From Liquidambar formosana (taxonomy: Eukaryota > Streptophyta > Magnoliopsida > Saxifragales > Altingiaceae), in contig CM077832.1 in NCBI GenBank assembly GCA_039720395.1, forward strand, positions 29,189,763 through 29,253,762: DNA of 64,000 nucleotides, read 5' to 3'. How positions within the stretch are numbered: position 1 is the first letter of the stretch; each line of letters opens with the position of its first letter. The notes under the pieces were generated by a model that saw only the letters and a list, made by a program, of their open reading frames with translations, had not been told where the DNA came from and made no database searches. Shown one piece after another: positions 24,101 to 35,400 of the stretch. A program made the translations under genes and the position numbers.

Positions 24101-25046
24101 GATCAACTGTAAGCCACAGTTCTTTTTTCTTTTTCTTTTTCGAACAATCATTTATAAGCCATTGTTGAGCGCTCTACAATCTGTGTCGCATCTTCAAATC
24201 CCCATTTGATACCCATAATGGCCCAAACTAGTCGTCTCTCTCTCTCTCTCTCTCTCAATTCCCCTGTTTGCACTCAATTAAGCAAGCCCAGCATTCATAT
24301 TACTTCAAGCACATTTCACATCATCTCTTTTAGCACTATCTTCAACACCTATTGACCAAATAAGCAACTATTGCATGATACAAACGGCCCCACAGCTCTA
24401 GTAACATCCCTCATAGACTTCTACAGCCCTTTCTCATATTTGTCCATTATCTGTTAACGTCCCACAGCTCTAATATTCTTATAGGTCCCTCTTAATTTCC
24501 CCTGTTTGGAGTCCGGATCTTCTGGCCCTGCTCTGTGTCACCTCTCTATGGCACTTCAATCAAAATTGTGCCACGTTGCGTGACAGTCTGCGCACATTTA
24601 CGGCATCTACTTCCATTTGAGGCAAAAAAAAAAAAACAAAAACAAAAAAATTGAAAAAGCCTAGAAATTCCATCAAACAGAGACAAACCAGACCTCTTCT
24701 CACTCTCTCAACCAATCTTTCACTCCTCTGGCAGCTCCTCCATTTCTGACAACAAACAGAGATATCAAGCTTCCATCTTCATCCTTCCAACATCCATTTT
24801 CTAAAATACCCGACAATAGATCCTGCAGATTGAAAGCCCATAATACTGCCCCCTGCTATTCCTCTTCATCTACCCTCTCCTTCAACAATGCATCCACCAG
24901 ATCCTCCCATACAAAAACATCCATTTTCTAAAATACCCAACAATAGATCCTCCCATCATCTACCCTCTCCTTCAACAATAGATCCATCAAATCTAAGCCC
25001 CTTATTTTCTTCTCTCTGAATAATAAATTCGTAGAAGAGGTGAAAA

Positions 25047-25077
<31 letters not shown>

Positions 25078-28000
25078 AGACAGAGTAAGAAACAGTGGTG
25101 GCTGTACCAATTTCATCAAAAAATTGGTGATGGTGGTGATATTTATGGCGGATCGTAGTGATAATGGTCGAGAAAGAGAGAGAGTGAAAGTGATTGCAGG
25201 AAAGCTTAACACAGCAAGAGACCGAAACTTTTTTTTTAAATCTGAAAATTAGGATAATTAAAGTCTCTTGTTTACACGAAATTTGAAAAAACAGCTTGGG
25301 TTAGGCCTATGCATGTCACTCACTTTGGAGAAGAAAACCTGTTGAGTTGCAGATCTAGGCTGGTTAAAGAGTAGCAACTTTTTATTATTTATTATTATTG
25401 TAGGCTTTCATTTATTGTTTTTTCAATGAGCACAAACGGGAGACTCACGGTGTAAGTAAGTGAAAGCATATTGCCACATGGCATTCTTTCATTGGGGACC
25501 AGAGAAAGGGGACACGAAATGGGGCTAGAAGATCCAGATCCCTTGTTTATACTCAGCTGAGCAAGCCCAGCATTCATACTACTTCAAGCACCTTTCACAA
25601 CATCTCTTTAGCACTATCTTCAACAACTATTGACCAAGTAAGCACCTATTGCATCATACAAATGTCCCCACAGCTCTAGTAACGTCCCTCATAGACTTCC
25701 ACAGCCCTTTATCATATTCGTCTCTTTTCTGTTATACACCATAGCTGATGATAAATTGCAAACAGTTGGCATTAGGCTGACCAGGAACAACTATTCTTAT
25801 TGGTCCATGTTACAAAGAATTTCTTGCTTGGCAGAGGCTTGTTGGGTTAAATTACCAGGACTAAAATTCGACCCTCTAATCCCAAGGTTGATGGCTTTGA
25901 TAAAGCGGTTGCAAAATTGGAGAAGAGATACAAAACAAGTTGAAGAGCTTTTAGATAGAGGCTATATCCGGGCAAGTATTGTCCATGTGCCCTTCCTGCT
26001 CTTCTAACTCCCATTAAGAATGGTTCTTGGAGGATGTGTAGATAGAAGAGCAACCAACAAGATTATCATCAAGTATCACTTTCCAATTCCTAGATTAGAT
26101 GAGATGTTAGATCGTTTGGCACAGGGAAAGGCAAAGGTGTCTTCAAAGATTGATCTTCGAAGTGGCTATCACAAAATTCGAACCCTTCCAGGGGATAAAT
26201 GGAAGACCATTTTCAAGATACACAATGGGCTCTGAGTGGCTTGTTATGCCATTTGAACTTACTAATGCTCATAGTCCTTTCATGAGGGTTATGACCCAAA
26301 TTTTGCAGCCGCTTTTGGGAGTATGTGCAGGAGGTTTATTTTGGTGCTATATTGGTTTATAGCCGTTGTTTGGAAGAGCACTCGATTCACCTTCAACAAA
26401 TGTCTGATATTTTGTGAAAAGAGAAGTTCTATGGCAACTTGAAGAGTGTAGCTTTGCTATTGATAAAGTGATTTCTTGGGGTATGTTGTATCTTCAAATG
26501 AAATGCTAATGGATGAAAGTAAGGTAAAAGCAATTGTGGATTGGCATACACCTTCTAGTATGCAAGAGGTGAGGAGTTTTCATCGTCTTGCTACTTTTTA
26601 TAGAAGGTTTATTCAAAATTTCAACACTATAGCAGCCCCTCTTACTGGTTGTCTCAAGAAGAAATCCTTTGTATGGACAGAAATACATGAGAGTTTTCAA
26701 ATCTTAGTGAAAAATTTAGCAAAAGCTCCAATTCGAGATTTGCCTAATTTGCCTAAGTTTGAGCTTGATTGTGATGCCTCAAGTGTGAGAATTGGTGACC
26801 AAATGCTTTCTTTAGTGAGAAATTGAATGGTGTAAAGCTCAAGTACTCTACTTATAACTTGGAGTTCTATGCTATTGTGCAAGCTGCTAAGCATTGGAGT
26901 TACTATTTGGCCTACAATGAATTTATTTTGAACAAAGACCATGAAATTCTCAAGCACATCAATAATCAACAACATTTTAACAAGAGGCAAGCTAAGTGGG
27001 TGGGTTATTTGCAACAATTCAATTTCTCTTTGAAGCACAAGTCGGGAGTTCTAAACAAAGTGACCAATGGATTGAGTAGAAGAGCTAATCTTTTGCTAAA
27101 ATGATAAATATGGTAGCTGGTTTCGAAGAATTCAAGGAGCATTACCATGAAGATCCCTACTTTATCTTTCATAATTTATGTAAAGTTTCCAACCCAACAG
27201 CCTAAGCTATTAGGTAGAGGGCCCCAATAGGTATTCAAAGCCACGTCAAATTTTATATTTAATCAATGTGGGATGTGGTAGTTTCAAATATTCCCTCTCA
27301 GATCTGGTTCTTGTTCTCCAAACCCCAAAATCTCAATTTCTCCATGAATGTGATGCTTGATTCCATCAAAGTCAAAAAACAGTTTATCAAAAAAATCATC
27401 GCAAATCAAGTCATTGGGCTTTGAACTTCAAATATTAAACAAAATGCACAAACCTAAATAGAATAATTCATTGCACATATAACTTAAATTTGCCATGTAA
27501 AAATTACCCCAGGTATAAATCATACACCCGCTTCCAAAGGTGCCATCGTCTGTGAACCACACCAACTTCCTAGAAATGAATAAATATTTGAAATCATTAA
27601 AAACCAGATTGCCATTTACTTTCCAAGAAAAAAAAATATTGCAACAATGAAACATAGATACATTGCTTCAACAAAAAATTGAGGACTAGCGTACCTTACC
27701 ATTTATTTCAGCATAAATTGAACTGGTTATCCACCAAAAGGGCCTGCGAACCTGAATGTAATAGATGACAAAGCATTAGAAGTAACATAGAAATATATCC
27801 AAAACTAAAGCACCCAGCAACCTGTAATGTAGTTCAAATCTGTACAAAGTTCTCACCCTAAAGAGCTCATTACCCATGGCATCTGTTATGTAAGCAACAA
27901 AAGGCCGCCTTAGACGAAGCAACTGCACAGTAACATAACAGGCATCAAAGTTATAAAATAGAATATCTTTTAAATAATATTATTTATTTATTTTTATTTT

Positions 28001-29408
28001 TTTGATAAAGATCTTTTAAATGTATTTTTTTATATTATCACAAACAACCAAGATAATTTATCACACCCCCTCCTTTCTAACCACTGCCATCACCTCAATT
28101 TCATCGGCCACCCATTTCAAAATTAAGGAGAATGATTTCTTACTCCTTCGGGATTATTTAGTCAGAACCTTTATGTGCTATAGTTTTCTGATCTCAACAT
28201 TGTTTTGATTGAGTGCCACCACTTCCATTTCAAGAAAAAATAAAAATAAAAAATCGAGTTCTTAAAACACTTTTGTCAATACCTTGAAACTGTAGTGTCC
28301 AACAAAGCCCTCAATTAGTTGCAAACTTACAATTGTGCTATTTTGTTTTATTTTCTTCTGATCATCTTAAGTAAAGTTCAAGTTACAGAACTACCCTTAC
28401 CTATGTAATAACATCGTGATTTTAGTAATTTATCAAAGAAACAAAATCCATGAGAGAGAGAGAGAGAGAGAGGAGGCAATTGATGTTGGATAGTTATTAA
28501 AGTCGCTGCATTGTTATTTCATTGTGCTGAGGGATGTCATTGTAATTTCTCATCAGTACTAGTATAAAATAATAAGAGAGAGAACACTAACTCTCTCACT
28601 TGTTCTTGCCATCACACTCCTTTCCTCTCTTTCTTCTTCTATTTCTCATTTGTTGTTATTTTACTCACTAAACACATAAACCAACTTGGTACCAGAGCTT
28701 CTTGGATCAATCGGAACTGAATTTTCTTTTTTCTTTTTTTTAATAAAATTCACAGCGCTATTTTTTTGGTTTTTTCTTTTTCTTTTTTTAATGAAAGAGC
28801 TAAACACATCATAGAGTGTCCTAACATCCCAACCACATTGCACCCTAGGAACTCACAATCATATGCTTTGAGCTCAAAATTTTATTAATAAAATATAAAT
28901 AAATAAATAGATAATAAAAAAGATAATACAAGCAAACAAGTAGGAGAAAAGAATGGAAACAGAATTGTCTAGGTGTTGGCTTATAACTGCCACACGCCAG
29001 CTCACAAGGAAAAAAGTAATCCAAAGAAACCTATTAAGATGAAACTCTATAATGTGGGAACCCATTACAATCATGAGCAATGTCTTCAGCAATAAAGTCT
29101 GAGCAGAAGACCACCAAATATAAGAAGATGCCATAACACCTCTGTTAGCCAGCTTATCCGCAGGACAATTACCTTTCTATAATATGAGAATATCAAAAAG
29201 TCATTTGGCATAAGCAATGCATGCAATTGAGCCATTGAATCCGAAAAGGCCAAGGAACAGTAGAATGACCTGCAGCAATAAAGCCTAATACCAATGCAGA
29301 GTCACACTCAAGCCACGAAAAATTCTAACCCCAAAACCAAGGACACCTCCCTCAAGGCTTCGCACCAGTAAATTCTCGGCCCAAATTTGTTGTTAAGGTT
29401 TTCATATT

Positions 29409-29451
<43 letters not shown>

Positions 29452-32400
29452 GGGGGGTAATTTATGAAAATAAGATTTCATTTTTGGAGCAGTTTTTTTT
29501 TGCTTAGAACAGGGATAGAGGTGTCTGATATTGAAATTTAGTTTGATCTAAAGGTATGTATTTGTAAGAATAAAGGAGTTCTATGGAATTTTTGCTGTGC
29601 CAGGAGATAGGTATCTTCAAATTTACTATTTTTGGCTGATTTTTGTGGTGTGAATGTGTGATTATGTTTATTTGATGCTGTAAGCAAGCATTTCACTTTA
29701 ATTTGAGTAACTTTCCCTTTACTTGGAGTTGTAATCTTCATCTTATTGACTTTGTCAGGAGTTTGGAGTTGAAAGTTAATCTAGGTAAAAGCGAGTTAAT
29801 TTCGGTGGAAAGAGTTGATGATATGGAGAGACTTGTTTCTAACCTTGGTTGTAAAGTTGGTAGCTTGCCAGTTACTTACCTTTGGCTTCCTTTGGGTTCA
29901 CATTCTACGAATCGAGAAATTTTAAATTCTTTTGTGAAAAGGTAAAGGATAGGAATTTAAGTATCCACTTGTGGATTGGCAAATGGTTGGCTTATCAAAA
30001 ATTTTGGGAGGTTTGGGTGTCAGATCCCTTGTGTATGAACCAAGCCCTTCGTAAATGGTTTTGGAGGTTTGGGATGGGTGATTAAGGTTAATGGAAAGAG
30101 GTGGTGGTGTGGAACTATGGGATTAGCAACAGGGGGTGGAGGTCAAGGGAGTTCTGGGGTTCTCACGGTATGGGCCTTTAGAAGGAAATTATGCAAGGAT
30201 ATGATGCTTTCAAGGAGGAGGTAAGGTTCAAAGTGGGTGAAGGGGGAGAGTCAAATTTTAAAAAGATGCTTTGTGTGGTGATGTTCCTTTTATGGTTGAT
30301 TTTTCTCATTTGTTCACAACAGCAGAAAAAAAGGACATTTGGATGAGAGATTATATTGTGGGAGAAGGTAATGCTATATATATCCATATAGGTGGTTCAA
30401 TGATTGGGAATTGAAAAGTGTGATGGAGTTTTTTTAAAGTTGTACGAGTGTAAAACTTCTTTGGAAGAGAATGATACCTTCGTATGGCGTAACTTGTAAG
30501 GACTCTAAAGGTCTATTTTCAATGAAATCTTTCTACAATATTTTAAGACTTAGTGAAGTAATGTTCTACCTATATAGGAACTCTAAAAGGCTATTTTCTA
30601 TGAAATCTTTCTATAGTATTTTGAGACTTAGTGAAGTAATGTTCTACCCAGCCCATTGCATTTGGATTGCCTCGATTTCAATGAAAGTGGCTTTCTTTAG
30701 ATGGTTTGTGGCTAGGAACTGTAACTTTGCAAAAGTGATAATTTATAACTTTGTAAAAGTGATAGTTCTCTTTTTTTTATGAAGTTGCAAAAGTGATAAC
30801 TCTCACTAATCAAAAATCAAGGTTACAAGAATATAAATACAAACTAACCCTACTATTATCAAAAGACAAAATGACCCTCGATGAATTAAAATAAGTACAA
30901 AAATACATTACATCTTACAGGAACAAGTGCTAGACAATGGATCATTTGATTCGAAGAAGATCGGTGATCCCTAATTGATGTATCATGTGCAAAGAAAAAG
31001 CGGAAATGGTGGATCACCTTTCTATCTATTGCTGAGTGGCTTGGCATATGTGGGTGTTTATTTTTCACCTCTTTGAAGTGCATTGGGTATTACACCCCCC
31101 CCCCCCCCCCCCCCCCCAAACGAAAAAAAAAAAAAAAAAAAAAAGGTGCATTAGGTCTGTCCTTCAACTTCTGACATTCTGGCACGTTGGTAAATAAAAA
31201 CGGAAAAAAGGATGACAAATCCATTTAGAAAATGGTGCCATATGCCCTTTTTTGGTGCATTTGGAGAGAATGGAATTTGAGAACTTTTAAAGGGGTGGAA
31301 GTGCAGTAGAGTTAAATTCCATTTTCATTAAGTCTCTTTTTAGTTGGTTTAGCTACCTTACAACAGGGTATAGTCTTTCTTCTGTTCTTTTTGTAGATTC
31401 CCTTAAGTTCCAGTTGAGGGTGTTCGGCTAGTGCTCATATAGGTCTCATGTACATGGGCTAAGACCTTTTAATTTATAATACAACAAATTAGTTCATCCG
31501 AGGGGGGAACCAATGGTGGATGATTCTCCTTAAAACTAATGGGAGGTTGAAAATTCCACAACGATGTCTTTAGTCTCTTGACTCCCACACTCCATGAAAC
31601 CCAAAAATTAGCAGAGGAACGAGCCACAATTGAGATTTGGGATGTGGTCTCAAAAACCTACTCAAAGATAGGGAATGTAGCACAAATTTAAGATTTGAAG
31701 CACCAAATTGATGACACTAAGCATGAGTCTTCGTTAGCAACTTATTTTCATACTTTGAGGGGTTTGTGGTAAGAGTTGGACCATTCTCATAGGCTAGATA
31801 TGGAATGTGCTGCAGATGCTGACATATTGCACAAGTTGATAGTGCAAGAATTAATCTTTAAATTCGTAGCCAAGCTAAATGCTGAGTATGACCACGTCTA
31901 AGTTCAAATGTTGGGAAAGGAGCCTCTTCCTTCTTTATGAAGTGTATATGCTTATTTTAAGAGTGAGGACAGTAGACATAGTGTGATGTGATGTTGTATT
32001 CCACTCCGTAGGAAGAACTCTGTACTGATTGCTACCTCTCAACGAGAAGGCTAGTGGAGAGCTAGAAGGTGATAAAGGCAAACCAGTGGATGGTTCCTCT
32101 CTCATGATAGAGATAAAATGTTTTAAGAATATTGTAACAAAACGAGGCACACTAGGGGAGACTTCATGGACAATTCATGGTCGTCCTAAGTTTGATGGTA
32201 GAGGAGGTCGTTCAAATAGTACATCTCGGTCATGTGCTCATCATACGACTAGAGCAGAGGATTCTTCTACAGCTCCCCCTCCTTCTACATCTGATATAGT
32301 TGATCTTAACAAAGAGGAGATTGAGACTCTCAGGCATCTTATTCACTACTGGAGACACCTACAATTGCTTCTACTTCTTTTGCCCACTCAAGTAATTTAG

Positions 32401-35400
32401 CTATTGCATCTAGTGCATCTTATAACAAATCTCATCATCCTAAGATCATTAATAAAGGGAATTAATGGTGAGAGATTTGTGTCCAAGATCACCATCTTGT
32501 AACAAAATCTCATCTTGAATCCCATCTATTATATGTCCCTTTTTAGGATGCCAGTCAAAGTGGCCAAGAGATTGGAAAAGATGATGAGATATTTTTTATG
32601 GGAAAGGAGCAGGGAAAGAAAGAGAGATCATTTGGTTTGTTGGGATATTGTTTCCCGTCCAAAAAAAGGTTGGTTTGGCTTTGGGTAATCTTGTTGAAAG
32701 GAACTTTACTCTAACTGCCAAGTGGCTTTGGAGATTTCCTATTGAGCATCTCACTTTGGCATGCTGTTATTAAGAGCAAATATGGGATGCATGAAAATGG
32801 ATGGGATGCTAAGTTGGCAATAGGGTGACAGCTAGATGCCCGTGGAAGTTTATTTCTCAAGGGTTGAGTCGCTTCTTGGAGTATACCTCTCTTGTGGTAG
32901 GTAATGGGAATTTAGTTTGCTTTTGAGAAGATGTGTGGTGGGGGGATGTTCCTTTCTCTATTCGCTTTCCTTACTTGTATAACTCATCTTCGGCTCATAA
33001 TGCTCCTGTTTCCTTTTTTGTTTCCTCCCATGTTTATCCTCATTCTTGGGATTTTAAATTTTTTCAGAATCTTAATGATAGGGAATGTGATGAATCGTCT
33101 TCATTGCTTTCTATTGTTGAGGGGACTTTTTAAGACTTGAGATTTCTGATAAAAGAAGATGGAATGCAGATTCTTCTGGAGGCTTTTCTTGTAAGTCCTT
33201 TTTTGATACTTTGTTTGATGTTCCTCACATTCCGGTTTTTCTTCCCTCTTTGATAATTTGGAAAGCTAAGGTAAAAATCCAAATGTTTGCATGGTCTGTT
33301 GCTCATAAGAAAATCAATACCAATGATTTATTTCGAAGGAGGAGACCCTTTTCTTGTTACTCTCCTCAGTGGTGCATCATGTGTAAGAAGGATGAAGAAA
33401 ATGTGGATCATCACTTCCTTCACTGCCCGATAGTTAAGGGGATTTGGCATCGGCTCTTTCAAAGGGCTGAAATTTGTTGGGTCTCTCCAAGGTCTTGCAC
33501 TAACACGTTCGAAATTGATTATTGTGGTTTTGGGAAGAGTAAGAGAGCTATAACTCTTTGGAGGTGTGCCATTATGAAAATTTTTTGGGTTATTTGGATG
33601 GAGAGAAACACTAGGGTGTTTGAGGATAAACAGGTGTTGGAAGAAGAGTTGTGGGATCATGTTAGTTTTTTAGCCTCTCTTTGGGCATCGGTTTCCAAAG
33701 CTTTTGTGGGTTTGTTATTAGTCACAATTGGAAATCAGTTTGTAGCTTGTAGTTTTATTTTCTTTTGTTTGCTCTAGGGTGAGGACATCTTGTCCTCCTT
33801 TTATGTATTCTCATTTCTCTTTCTTCTCTAATAAATTTTCTTTTTGTTGTTGATCAAAAAATTAATTCAGGGACCTCTAATCATATCAATAGTTTTTCAA
33901 CTTTATTTTCATCTCATAACATTTGTTCAAGCAAGAAAAAAACGTTTGGTAGTAGATGGCTGTCTTTCTTTTTTGTCTGGAAAGGGTTTGATTCCTGGTA
34001 CTCCTTTAATGTCTCTTTCCTCTCTGTTGCACTTTCCTAACCTTTCCAATCTAACTTTCTTTCATTCACATTGTGTTTTCCTTTAGAGGACAATTGGTGG
34101 AGAGAGAGAGAGAGGGAGAGAGAAATGGTCTTTACCTTTTGGATTCTCAATTAGGGGAAAGAGCTCAAGCTTTCCAATCAGCAAGTTGTGATGTTTTGAT
34201 GGAGAAGATTTGCTATGGCATTGGCATTTAGGACACCCATAATTTATTTTATTGTAGAAAATTATTCCTTTCTTGTTTTCTCAAATAAATAACTTTCAGT
34301 TTCAATGTGAGGTGTGTGAATTTGTAAAATATCATTGGGTTTCATTTCCTTTAAGTTCTAAACTCTCTTTACTAAAATAAAATATTTACAAATATACATC
34401 TCACAGAGACAAATAGTATTGTTGGAAAATTAAACAGAGGGTCCTATTAACTTGTCCCCTAAGGGCACGTGTTATGGAAAAATGTGAAAATTCATAGAAA
34501 ATGGTGCAAATAACATAGAAATGTGGAGGAAATGCGGAGGAAAAATTGCAAATAGCGTAGACAATTGTGCAATACATTTACCCATGCACTTATTGCTTCA
34601 TGCCTTCATTAAATGAATCTTAACGTGTGCCCTATGTTAAGAAATCCCTTAAACAAAAATTATTCACTATCTGCACCATTCTCTATGAATTTTCACATAT
34701 TTCCATGCACTTTTGCTTCATTAAATGTATCTTGACACATGCCCTTACAACACACGTTAAGAAATCCCTTAAAACAGAAATTATTCATTAACCTTCTTTT
34801 TAATGAACTGAAGAGAAAAATTATGGGACAGCCGTAAAAGGAAAATTGGACTGTTTTGTAGGATAGAGGGAGTAATTAACTTCAAAAACTTTATTAAATA
34901 TAGTATATTTAAGGCAATTCCTACAAATGTGTGCCCTAAGTAGATGGTTTTGATCCACCAGTATTCTAAAGGAGGGCAGTTTCAGCTAAATAGCTTAGTA
35001 TCATGTTTCGACTTCTTTTTTTTCTTTTTTTCTTTTTTGTTTGATAATGGGGGAACCATCCCACAACAAGGCTGTTGGACCCACCCATGAAACCTAAACC
35101 TTCATGGAGACTACCGTAGCAACCCACCACCATGCCCCCCACTTAAATCTTGGGTTGTCCTAGTGGGGAATCGAACCAGTGACCATGCGCCTAACCACAC
35201 AATCACAAGTACACCCTTACCAACTTCGCCCTTACCAACTGGGCCAGCCAAGGGTGGGTCATGTTTTAACTTTATAACAAATTATATTAGAATTATTAGA
35301 GAACATCACAGGCCATATTATGTCATGCCAAACATATACATGACACATAGAATGACAGAAGAAAATGCTTTAAAATTGAGAGTACAGATAAGAGAATATA

